This document shows positions 45,444-55,499 of a stretch of 64,000 nucleotides of DNA, one piece after another. The notes under the pieces are model-generated. The model was not told the DNA's origin, did not search any database, and was given only the letters and a program-made list of their open reading frames with translations. Made by a program: the position numbers and the translations under genes. The DNA comes from Sinotaia quadrata. Its lineage: Eukaryota > Mollusca > Gastropoda > Architaenioglossa > Viviparidae. The stretch spans positions 51,507,664-51,571,663 of the forward strand of contig CM054177.1 of NCBI GenBank assembly GCA_028829895.1, in the 5' to 3' direction. Every line of letters begins with the position of its first letter. Within the stretch, counting starts at the first letter, position 1.

Positions 45444-46100
45444 CTTGAACCTTAATAGAGTTTTAATTGTCCATACATGTAATGACATAATTTATTTGAA
45501 CCTTAATAGAGTTTTAATTGTCCATATATGTAATGACATAATTTATTTGAACCTTAATAGAGTTTTAATTGTCCATACATGTAATGACATAATTTATTTG
45601 AACCTTAATAGAGTTTTAATTGTCCATATATGTAATGACATAATTTATTTGAACCTTAATAGAGTTTTAATTGTCCATACATGTAATGACATAATTTATT
45701 TGAACCTTGATAGAAAGTTTTTGTTGTGATCATAATAATGTATGGTCTTTGAATCATGATAGAGAGATTTTATTATCTGTGTTCGTAATGGCATGTGGGA
45801 TTTGAACCATGATAGACTGTCTTTTTGTCTGAGGTCGTAATGGCATGTGGGATTTGAACCATGATAGAATGTCTTTATTGTCTGAGGTCGTAATGGCATG
45901 TGGAATTTGAACCATGAAAGAGTGTCTTTATTGTCTGAGGTCGTAACGGCATGTGGGATTTCAACCATGATAGAGTGTCTTTATTGTCTGATGTAATGAC
46001 GTATGGGCTTTGAAACTTGATACAGAGTTGCACTTTAGAAATGACACATGACCTTCGAACCATGATAGAGAGTCTTTATTGTCCGTGCTCATAACGTCAT
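45444..46100. repeat. 51-bp array grading into a diverged ~53-bp array
   Basis: The left part (45444-45710) has five units of GAACCTTAATAGAGTTTTAA plus TTGTCCATACATGTAATGAC and ATAATTTATTT. CATACATG and CATATATG alternate strictly from unit to unit, a two-unit higher-order repeat. From about 45710 to 46100 the units become GAACCATGATAGAGTGTCTT, TATTGTCTGAGGTCGTAATG and GCATGTGGGATTT, clearly related but diverged. Open frames on both strands are due to the 51-bp period. Confidence 0.93.
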
Positions 46101-46458
46101 CCATTTATAAGTCACTTAATGTTTGTCTACCCAAGAGATTTGTTCATAACTTCCATGGTAAGTACAAAGAGCTGGTCAATCTACCCAAGAGATTTGCTCA
46201 CAACTTCCATAACATTAGAGAAATACTAACAAATACAATCGTTTAACACCAGTCAAATCAATAGGGGATCTTTTAGACTGTTGCCTTTTTATCTCCATTC
46301 ATAAATTTCAATCCAACTCAATCCAATAATTGAGGGAGAAAATGGTTAACAGCACAAGTTATATTTATTTATTATTATTATTCCATATTATTATATGGAA
46401 TCAGAATTTAATAAATGCCACACATTGAAATCGTTGTTTAGCAAAAGTGTTCAATTTG
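46101..46458. other. Unassigned stretch
   Basis: A short local repeat of CTACCCAAGAGATTTG at about 46127 and 46180. No gene. Confidence 0.4.
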
Positions 46459-46660
46459 GCAAGTGTATGTTGCGTTTATTTCATTGTATTCATTTTAATA
46501 GTGAATTTGTCATGTTGACAAGTGTATGTTGCGTTTATTTCATTGTATTCATTTTAATAGTGAATTTGTCATGCTGACAAGTGTATGTTGCGTTTATTTC
46601 ATTGTATTCATTTTAATAGTGAATGTGTCATATTAATAAGTGTATGTAGTGTTTATTTAT
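46459..46660. repeat. 59-bp tandem repeat, 3+ copies
   Basis: CAAGTGTATGTTGCGTTTAT, TTCATTGTATTCATTTTAAT and AGTGAATTTGTCATGTTGA repeated, with a decayed last unit (AAGTGTATGTAGTGTTTATT). Confidence 0.9.
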
Positions 46661-47869
46661 GAATTTATTAATATAGCGAATACTAAATGAAAATAGCATG
46701 TAATCTATCTACCAATTCCTGTACGCATTCCTTGATTAAGGCCACAGTGACAGTGACTACAGTAAATGCACTCGCAAATAAAATGTGCTTAGTGTATTCC
46801 TTGTTACAGCGAAATGTATCATGGGATAAGTTATATAAACACCTACAAAACATTAGCTGTATTTGCTTAAACTGTATAAGTGTAATGTCATTGCAATTTA
46901 TGTAACAGTTAGTGAAGGCATTAGGGAAAAAAGTGAATCGTCAATAATAAAGGGTAAAGTGTGCATATTCTTAGCGTTGCAATAAATGTGATGTAACAGT
47001 AAAGTGTGCATATTCTTAGCGTTGCAATAGCCTAAATGTGATGTAACAGTAAAGTGAACTAATGACCATTCGTTGTTTGTATAAATGCAAAAAGTGAAAT
47101 GAGTAAACTATACAGAGAGGTCGTGAGCGCTTGTGCTATTAAATCTTAAGTGTTGCTAAGGTGCTGACGCCAACTATCGATCGACACAGTCGTTGTTAAA
47201 GCAAAAGTGCAGTTTGAAACAAACAATAATGATTTCGACATAATTGTTTGAATTTGAGTTCTGTTTGTTTTTCTAACTGAATGGCATGCCTGGCTTTATT
47301 AATTTATTTATGGGTTATTTCGTGTCTTTGAATGTCTACGTGATTGATTTCAGTGGCACGAGTTTCCGTTTCAGTTTTTTAGCTCTATTTAAACTTTTAT
47401 TTAAATTTTGACCTGATTCTCTGGTCTTGACCTGATTCGCTGGTTTTGTGCTAAGCTATGGCTTTAATGTAATATTACATGTTTCAAGGTTACAAATTGT
47501 TTATTGTTAGTCTTGTTGTTATTATTATATTATTGTTAGTTTATTATTATTTTTTAATTGGTCAACAGTGAAAAACTTATTTGAGGACAGCTTTCATAAC
47601 AAATTAGTAGCCTGAAGAGATCTGAATAAAATACAGATCTCAGTTACGGCCCTTGGAAAGTTTATTGTCAATCTACTGTACGGATCTCTGTGTGTGTTTC
47701 AACCACTCCCTTCTAATCGATCCGGTCAGAGAATAATGTCATATTGATCCTTTTGAGTCAGGACACGTTATCTAACGACAGTCAGTGGCAGACAATCTCC
47801 ATTTTACAGACGGTAGACATTCGCTTAACACAATTGCAACATATCTTCAACAATTATTCTGCTCAGTCT
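46661..47869. other. Unassigned stretch
   Basis: Contains a two-copy repeat of AAAGTGTGCATATTCTTAGC at 46956 and 47001. No supported gene; the 72-codon frame at 46687-46905 is unrecognised. Confidence 0.4.
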
Positions 47870-48171
47870 ACAATATTCTGGTCACTCAAAAATTCTGGTC
47901 ACTCAACAATTATTCTGGTCAGTCTACAATACTCTGGTCACTCAACAATTATTCTGCTCAGTCTACAATACTCTGGTCACTCAACAATTATTCCTGCCAA
48001 TCAGTAGTATTCTGCCATTCAGTAATTATTCTGGCAGTCATCAAATTTTCTGGTTACTCGGTCTTCATTTTGGTTAATGATCAATTTTCTAATCACTCAT
48101 CAAGTATACTCCTCAGTCAATGATTTTTGTCTGATCACTAAACAATTTGGTCATTCAATGCTTCTATGTCA
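47870..48171. repeat. Degenerate ~39-bp repeats flanking the main array
   Basis: Diverged units such as ACTCAACAATTATTCTGGTC and AGTCTACAATACTCTGGTC become progressively less regular toward 48160, where the homogeneous array begins. Confidence 0.85.
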
Positions 48172-48497
48172 CTCAGTAATTATTCTTACCAGTCAACAAT
48201 TTTCTGGCTACTCAGTAATTATTCTTACCAGTCAACAATTTTCTGGCTACTCAGTAATTATTCTTACCAGTCAACAATTTTCTGGCTACTCAGTAATTAT
48301 TCTTACCAGTCAACAATTTTCTGGCTACTCAGTAATTATTCTTACCAGTCAACAATTTTCTGGCTACTCAGTAATTATTCTTACCAGTCAACAATTTTCT
48401 GGCTACTCAGTAATTATTCTTACCAGTCAACAATTTTCTGGCTACTCAGTAATTATTCTTACCAGTCAACAATTTTCTGGCTACTCAGTAATTATTC
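48172..48497. repeat. 39-bp minisatellite, ~8 identical-looking copies
   Basis: CAGTAATTATTCTTACCAGT followed by CAACAATTTTCTGGCTACT. Copies appear identical. With a 39-bp period (13 codons) two plus-strand frames stay open over 140-151 codons (48077-48532, 48166-48588); both are repeat artefacts. Confidence 0.97.
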
Positions 48498-48566
48498 TAG
48501 TCACAAAAATCCAAACAGTCAGCAGGTATTAAATTTAGTCTACAATATTTCTGATCAGTCAGTAAT

Positions 48567-48930
48567 GTCGTGTGACCAGAGTAGCTAATATATAATGCAC
48601 TCATATATATAATTGCCGTGTGACCTGAATAGCTAATATATAATGCACTCATATAATGCCGTGTGACCTGAATAGCTAATATATAAAGCACTCATATAAT
48701 GCCGTATGACCTGCATAGCTAATATGTAAAGCACTCATATAATGCCGTATGACCTGCATAGCTAATATATAAAGCACTTATATAATGTTGTGTTACCTGA
48801 ATAGCTAATATGTAAAGCACTCATATAATGTTGTGTTACCTGAATAGCTAATATGTAAAGCACTCATACAAATGTTGTGTGACCTGAATAGCTAAATAGT
48901 TGAATAGCGCACATATAATGTCGCGTGACC
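48567..48930. repeat. 43-bp tandem repeat, ~8 copies
   Basis: The unit is GCCGTGTGACCTGAATAGCT followed by AATATATAATGCACTCATAT and AAT. Variants are TTGTGTTACC, CCGTATGACCTGC and AAAGCACT. Confidence 0.93.
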
Positions 48931-49479
48931 TTCGTATCAGAGCATCATCTATTAAGCTATTAAAGATAATCAACTATTGAGACCATAATTATTTCTCGCT
49001 GTGACTATGAACAATGACAATAGGTAATGAATTTTAATAATCAAACACAAACAAATGATAGTTATATAATTGAAAAGAGGACTGAGTAAATCAATTGCAT
49101 TTTACCTCTGCGAGATCTGTCGACAATCCGTCACTTCAGTACTAATTTCTTCATTAATCAATCGTAATTTCTTTGTTGCTTAACATCGACTGATATTGTT
49201 GACAGTGATTAATATTCTTCTATGGTGACAAGTATGTGATTTATTTCTGAGCAGAAAGTGATTTTTTTTATAGGCAGAAGTTTTCTGTAATCAAGGTTTA
49301 TTATTTTGTTTCCATCATCACAATATTAATTATAACTGTGTAAAAGCGTGACATCAACAAACGCGGGGAGCCATTGTGCCTTTTACACTACATATATTTT
49401 CAGTTCAGTTTCTTTTCTTTTCTTTTTGTAATTGTTTGATACTTGAAGAATTTCATCCCAGTAAATGAACGCTTTAGAA
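48931..49479. other. Unassigned stretch
   Basis: No gene or repeat recognised. Confidence 0.4.
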
Positions 49480-49665
49480 CCTTTATGTAGTGTTCAGAGA
49501 TAGACGTCTTGAAAACCATTATGTAATGTTCAGTGAACGAAAGCTATAGAAAAATTATGTAGTGTTCAGTGAACAAACTATGGAACCACTATGTCATGAT
49601 CGATGAACGAACGCTATGAACCATTATGTAATGTTCAGTGAACGAACGCTTTAAAAACCATAATG
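49480..49665. repeat. Degenerate ~38-bp tandem repeat
   Basis: Repeated CATTATGTAATGTTCAGTGA ACGAA words with variable spacers, about five units. Confidence 0.75.
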
Positions 49666-49696
49666 GGACTGTTATATACAATTTACATGGAAACCA

Positions 49697-49825
49697 CAAG
49701 TAAGCACTCAAATACAAGTAAGCACACAAATACAAGTAAGCACTCAAATACAAGTAAGCACTCAAATACAAGTAAGCACTCAAATACAAGTAAGCACTCA
49801 AATACAAGTAAGCACACAAATACAA
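49697..49825. repeat. 18-bp minisatellite, ~7 copies
   Basis: ACAAGTAAGCACTCAAAT repeated, with CACACAAAT variants. The 18-bp period leaves frames on both strands open (SKHSNT repeats on plus, ECLLVF repeats on minus); artefacts. Confidence 0.95.
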
Positions 49826-49911
49826 GGAAGCGTAAGCAGTTGCGAATTCCCCCTCCCCATTTAAGAAAAGCTATTTTTCGTATGTTTGTGTTAGTGCTGC
49901 CATGGCAAAGA

Positions 49912-49938
49912 ATTTTTTTTTTTTTTTTTTTTTTTTTA
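49912..49938. repeat. Poly-T tract
   Basis: About 27 T residues. It could be the tail of a minus-strand retroposed sequence, but no body is recognisable downstream. Confidence 0.9.
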
Positions 49939-50009
49939 TAGCAGAAACAAGGCAAGAAACGAAAGCTGCTTGGATTATAATAAAAACAAACGTTTGCTTT
50001 GACTATAAT

Positions 50010-50600
50010 TGGAAAAAAATGAATGACCGTTTACTTTTTAATAATGATGGACAGTTTACTTTGTAATAATGAATGACCGTTTACTTTGTAATAAAGAAGA
50101 AGGATCGTTTACTTTGTAATAAAGAAGGACAGTTTACTTTGTAATAATGACGTTTATAATAAAGGACCGTTTAGACCCGTAATAAAGAAGGGCCGTTTAC
50201 TTTGTAATAATGACAAACCGTTTATTCGTGATAATGAAGAAGGACCGTTTACTTTGTAATAAAGAATAAGGAACGTTTATTTTGTAATAAATATGTATTC
50301 GTTTAGTCTGTAGCAAAGAGTCAATTGTTGGACTATAATAAAGAAGATCCGTTTATTTTATAATAAAGGATCATTTATACCTGTAATTTATGACTGTTTA
50401 GTTTGTAATAAAGAAGAATAATCATTTACTGCGTAATAAAGGACCGTTTAGTTTGTAATAAAAAGCAGGACTGTTTAGTTTGTAATAAAGAAGGACCGTT
50501 TACTTTGTAATAAAGATTATCTTTTCTCTTAGACTCTAATAAAGAAGAACCGTTTTCTTTGATTAAAATAAAGGAGAACCTTTTGGGGAGTACTGTAAAT
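50010..50600. repeat. Degenerate ~25-bp tandem repeat, >15 units
   Basis: Units of GGACCGTTTACTTTGTAATA AAGAA with many substitutions (TTTAGTTTGTAATAAAG, CCGTTTATTTTATAATAAAG). Much more diverged than neighbouring arrays. Confidence 0.88.
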
Positions 50601-51074
50601 AAAGAGGAACCTTTCGACCAAAGACGTCTCTGGACAGTCGAGTATATATATCACGACGCAAAACCCTGAAAGCAGGGACACACAAATCTAGGCACCTCGC
50701 GTTGCCAGACAAATATTTAATCAATGACGACCCATAACTTGCTACCTTGCGTAGATACAGCGGCTGTGTTGTTTTAAATGTCACACACTTTGGGTCATGC
50801 ATGAGTATAGCGTAGCTATAAACAGTAACCACGTGTGTCAATATGCCGGCCGTCCAGAGCGTTCGGATAAAATGTTTGTATTTCAAAAGTAAAGGAATGC
50901 AATGCAGCCAATGCATACCATACCATTTGCAAGTATATTAAACTCTACAATTTTTCTTTTTCGATAAACTGTAGGGGAAAAACATTTCTAAAAGTTTATG
51001 TTAAACATAATTTTTAATAGGCCCAACTGTTAATAGTAATGGATCGTGTTTAATTGTACATGTACAGTATATTA
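50601..51074. other. Unassigned stretch
   Basis: A 117-codon minus frame (50563-50916) starts in unique sequence and ends in the degenerate 25-bp array. I see no known domain and do not call it a gene. Confidence 0.3.
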
Positions 51075-51130
51075 TGCTACTTAAACTCCTATTATGCTAC
51101 TTAAACTCCTATTATGCTACTTAAACTCTA
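51075..51130. repeat. 20-bp triplication
   Basis: ATTATGCTACTTAAACTCCT occurs three times in a row. Confidence 0.95.
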
Positions 51131-51533
51131 CATTATAATATAAGCACTTCTGAACATGGCGTTTACATATGTAAATTTCCATTCCGAACTTAAAATAAGT
51201 AAATTTAAAATTAGACTTCCATTGTTACTGTTTAAACTCCACCTACGCTCATAGTGAAGAACTCTGTTTCTACCTAAAACCGTCTGGTTTGTTTTTAATA
51301 AATAATAGCTGATTCAAGCATTTACAATTATAAGATTCGAGTGCAATTAATTGAAAATAACCATTTACATTTTATTCTCTTACATATACTCTTGTTGAAT
51401 GTAAGTTTAATCTAATAGTTTGATTAACTAATTCTACAGCGGGCTCCGTCAAACAAATGGACATTAGAATATAGCGTGTGCCGTCAACATGCAATTCTTT
51501 ATAATAGCGGGCAGGACATTTATATCGCGCATT

Positions 51534-51559
51534 TGTGTGTGTGTGTGTGTGTGTGTGTG
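51534..51559. repeat. (GT)n microsatellite
   Basis: 13 GT dinucleotides. Confidence 0.95.
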
Positions 51560-51835
51560 GTGAAAGCATTAGTATTTCCGGAAGCAGCTGTGAAATATGG
51601 CGATGGAGAAGCTTTGGCATCATACTGAAGTCTTTGAAGAGAAGCATTTAGCGTTGATGAACGTATTGTGCTGTCAGGCATGATCACATGACAGGAGACA
51701 AAGGTGTTCGAGGCTGCATTGAAATATTTGAACGTGAACATCTTCTATCTCCCCACAATGAAACAGCAGAGTTCGAGTATTACATTGCATGTCACATTGG
51801 TCCGTATAATGTAAATATCGATACTGTAAATGTAT
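51560..51835. other. Unassigned stretch
   Basis: No gene seen. Confidence 0.4.
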
Positions 51836-52090
51836 CGCAATGTGTTAATATAAGGTAAATTTATCGCATTCTGTAGATAAAACGTACATATATCGCTAGT
51901 GCCACTATGACATAAATGTCATACTATAATGTAAATTTATCGCATTCTGTAGATAAAACGTACATATATCGCTAGTGCCACTATGACATAAATGTCATAC
52001 TATAATGTAAATTTATCGCATTCTGTAGATAAAACGTACATATATCGCTAGTGCCACTATGACATAAATGTGCTAACATTTACTATAATG
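51836..52090. repeat. 76-bp tandem repeat, 3 copies
   Basis: ATAATGTAAATTTATCGCAT, TCTGTAGATAAAACGTACAT, ATATCGCTAGTGCCACTATG and ACATAAATGTCATACT, three near-identical units preceded by a decayed one. Confidence 0.93.
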
Positions 52091-52094
52091 TAAA

Positions 52095-52440
52095 TTTATT
52101 GCATTCTATCAATATAATTTAAATATATCTCATGTCAATAAACATAAAGTGAATTCATGGCATTGTATCAAGATAATGTAAATGTATCACATTATGTTAA
52201 TAAATATAAAGTAAATTTAGGACAGTGTCAAGATAATGTAAATGTATCACATTATGTCAATAAATATAAAAGTAAATTTAGGACAGTATCAAGATAATGT
52301 AAATGTATCACATTATGTCAATAAATATAAAAGTAAATTTAGGACAGTGTCAAGATAATGTAAATGTATCACATTATGTCAATAAATATAAAGTAAATTT
52401 AGGACAGTATCAAGATAATGTAAACATATAGAACTGAGTA
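52095..52440. repeat. ~59-bp tandem repeat, ~5 copies
   Basis: Units share AAGATAATGTAAATGTATCA, CATTATGTCAATAAATATAA and AGTAAATTTAGGACAGT. It shares the ATAATGTAAAT word with the adjoining 76-bp array, so the two may have a common origin. Confidence 0.9.
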
Positions 52441-53550
52441 ATAAAAAGTAAATATGTGATAGAAACATCCTTATTATCACATGATATATTTTATTTGGGT
52501 AATTCATTTATGATATACTCTTGAGATCAATATTTTAGTGAAGAAAGAATGGTATGTGTGTGTTTGGGGTGGGTGGGGTCTGATGTTATCATTACAGTCT
52601 GATTATGCACTAAGTAAACTTTGTCATCTAGATTTTTCAGGAGCAAAATAGACCTTTTCATTTTATTTTTAAAATACTATTATTTATCTCTATCTCTTTC
52701 CCTCTTCTCATTTCCTTCCCCTCCCACTCTCTCTCTCTCCCTCTGGGACAAGGAAGAAAAGGGGTTTCTTTATAGTCTGTCTTATTACTCTGCGGTACAT
52801 TTATGTCAATTTTATTTCACATCTCAAAACCGCGCCCTTTCTTGTCCGAAAGTGCATGCACGCACGCGTAAATGTCACCCAGTGTCACGTGAAATAAAAC
52901 TCCCAATCAATCTTGGAATCACTTATGAATTATTTATCGTGTGTCCTAAGTGGCAGTTGTTAGGCCTTGTGTGAAATAGTAATAGGAGCACCAATTCACC
53001 CTCAGTATTGTTTTGTCAATCTTGACTAAAAATCCCAGTGTAAGGGTTGGGTTGGTCGTTGTTTTTGTTGTTTTGTTTTGCTTGTGCTGATGTCATTTGG
53101 TAATGGTAATGTTTGAGACGTTGTTACTGGTACCGATGTTGTTAGTTGAGTGGATTGACACAGGGTTCCTTTTGTCGGGCTCTTGTGTGGAACTGTGTGG
53201 AACTGTGTGCGGTGCTTTTGTTTAATATGTACGAGACACTGAAAACTGCATGAATGCGATTTCTAAAACTGCACACATTTAACCAGGATATGACTGTTAC
53301 CGCATCGATTTACCAGTCTAGGCGGTATCCGAAACAGTGTCTCTAATGTGCGAATTATATCCTATCAAGTTGTAAGTCACGTTAGCGTTTTCTCGTCTGT
53401 CAGTGCAGTGTTTGGGATTTTTGTTTCTAGAGTTACTTCCACTTAACTTCACGCTGTCCTACAAGTTCTAGTCACTCACGTGTTTTTACAATGATCAGAA
53501 GGATTTATGTGACTTCAAAACCAGTCGACAAGGGTAACGAACAAGAAAGT

Positions 53551-53551
<1 letters not shown>
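52441..53551. other. Unassigned stretch
   Basis: A CT-rich patch at about 52680-52745 and a 117-codon plus frame over it (52621-52974) without recognisable domain. No gene called. Confidence 0.35.

Positions 53552-53599
<48 letters not shown>
53552..53599. repeat. (GA)n microsatellite
   Basis: About 24 GA units followed by GCGCGCGAGCGAGCGAGAG. Confidence 0.97.
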
Positions 53600-53602
<3 letters not shown>

Positions 53603-53861
53603 CGCGCGAGCGAGCGAGAGAAACTTGTGGATGTTGGCCTTCATAAGGTCTTGCTTTAAAACTATCGAGAATTTTTTTTTAAAACAATCGATCATGGTGT
53701 TGTAAGCTACACACGATCGCCATTTGTACTGTTGGAAATGAAATGGTTAGTTCACTAAGTGGCCAGATTAAGGCCTCTAATTCGGCATTTGCACTTGAAG
53801 GCAGTTCGCACAATCTGGAAGACGGGTGCACTTTGAACTCCAAGACATTGAGATTTTTCTC

Positions 53862-54016
53862 TTTGTAGAAGAAGAGTACAAAATACTGATTTATTCAAAA
53901 CTAGACTAAGTGTAGAGCTGACGTCATCACAACATGTTTGTAGAATAAGAGTACAAAATACTGATTTGTTCAAAACTAGACTAAGTGTAGAGCTGACGTC
54001 ATCACAACATGTTTGA
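53862..54016. repeat. 75-bp duplication carrying a CRE palindrome
   Basis: Two near-identical units (GTAGAA-AAGAGTACAAAATA, CTGATTTGTTCAAAACTAGA, CTAAGTGTAGAGCTGACGTC, ATCACAACATGTTTG). Each holds the perfect cyclic-AMP-response-element palindrome TGACGTCA, at 53919-53926 and 53994-54001. No gene is attached to it, so function is unproven. Confidence 0.85.
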
Positions 54017-54284
54017 AAGAACATAAATTTTATAACAATAACCCTTTATTGCCACATAATTGTCTTTAACAAATACTGAAGCGTGAAAATGGACAGAATT
54101 TTCAAATAAACAGTTAAAATATTTGAAAGGAAAGAGATAAAATTGTAAATTAATAATAATTATTCCTTTTTTTTAAAATCTGTTTTTAATAATTAGGTTC
54201 TCAGATACTGGTTTTACCGTAAGGACCATGAATTGGATCCTTGTGCAAAAAGAAAGTAAAAAAAAAACAACCTTGCATAATTGG

Positions 54285-54775
54285 TGTATTGTTATTTTAT
54301 AGTAGAAAACTTGTATAACTAGTGTAATATGTTATTGTATGGTAGAAAACATGCATGACTAATGTAATATGTTATTGTATGGTAGAAAACATGCATGACT
54401 AGTGTAATATGTTATTGTATGGTAGAAAACATGCATAATTAGTGTAATATGTTATTGTATGGTAGAAAACATGCATAACTAGTGTAATACGTTGTTCTAT
54501 GGTAGAAACCCGGCATGCCTAGTGTAATACGTTGTTCTATGGTAGAAACCCGGCATAACTAGTGTAATACGTTGTCCTATGGTAGAAACCCGGCATAACT
54601 AGTGTAATACGTTGTCCTATGGTAGAAACCCGGCATAACTAGTGTAATACGTTGTCCTATGGTAGAAACCCGGCATAACTAGTGTAATACGTTGTCCTAT
54701 GGTAGAAACCCGGCATAACTAGTGTAATACGTTGTCCTATGGTAGAAACCCGGCATGACTAGTGTAATACGTTGT
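54285..54775. repeat. 40-bp minisatellite with directional divergence, ~12 copies
   Basis: Left units read AGTGTAATATGTTATTGTAT GGTAGAAAACATGCATAACT; right units read AGTGTAATACGTTGTCCTAT GGTAGAAACCCGGCATAACT. Two intermediate units (GTTGTTCTAT) separate the blocks. The right block is the more homogeneous. Confidence 0.96.
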
Positions 54776-54784
54776 TTTAGTTCT

Positions 54785-55045
54785 GAGATGTAATGAAATC
54801 ATTCTTTAATAAATGTCCTCACCCTTATTGGTCACGTACTTTTGTTAAGTATTGTACGTTGTGAAGACTTGGTAGGATAATGTTTGTTCTTTAATAAATG
54901 TCCTCACCCTTATTGGTCACGTACTTTTGTTAAGTATTGTACGTTGTGAAGACTTGGTAGGATAATGTTTGTTCTTTAATAAATGTCCTCACCCTTATTG
55001 GTCACGTACTTTTGTTAAGTATTGTACGTTGTGAAGATTTAGTAG
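54785..55045. repeat. 85-bp tandem repeat, 3 copies
   Basis: GTTCTTTAATAAATGTCCTC, ACCCTTATTGGTCACGTACT, TTTGTTAAGTATTGTACGTT, GTGAAGACTTGGTAGGATAA, TGTTT. Copies are almost identical, so expansion is recent. Each unit contains CCCTTATTGG, close to but not a perfect serum-response-type CArG box. Confidence 0.95.
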
Positions 55046-55499
55046 GATAATGTTTGCTCGATAATGTATGTTATGTGTAATCATATGAGAGTGCATATAG
55101 TCTGAATGTTTAGTGTTGTGTGAATTTTGTTTTGGCGAAGTGAATGTAATTTTGATTATTGTTCGCTTTCGTACGTCTGTGCACTATCGCATGTGGTCAA
55201 CATTTTGACGCTGTTTAGATGTGACACGATTGTTGTGGCTGCGAGTTGCGTACTCGGTGTTTATGCGGGTATCGAATACATTTTTGTTGTATACTATGTA
55301 CTTTTGAACTTCGGTATGTCTGATGTGTTAGTGTACTGTTGTACGCTATTGTGTTTGTGTATACATGCATCATTTTTTACTGTGCACTTTCATAAACTGT
55401 TATTTCTATTTATGTATGTATACTGCAGTGTTGCTGTGTATTGCATTTTTAAGTATGCTGTGCTTTGTGCTGTGTATGTGTGTACTATAGATAGATAGT
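55046..55499. other. Unassigned TG-rich stretch
   Basis: The 123-codon plus-strand frame here (55127-55498) is Cys/Val/Tyr-rich because the DNA is TG- and TAT-rich. No family resemblance. Not called. Confidence 0.35.

Noticed and set aside
48077..48588. Two overlapping plus-strand frames of 140-151 codons
   Set aside because: Both come from the 39-bp array. Identical codon blocks in two phases argue against selection.
50563..50916. 117-codon minus frame with mixed sequence
   Set aside because: Its 3' end lies in the degenerate 25-bp array and no domain or splice context supports it; chance frame is likelier.
55127..55498. 123-codon Cys/Val/Tyr-rich plus frame
   Set aside because: Composition follows local TG/TAT-rich DNA, with no domain, splice or start context.
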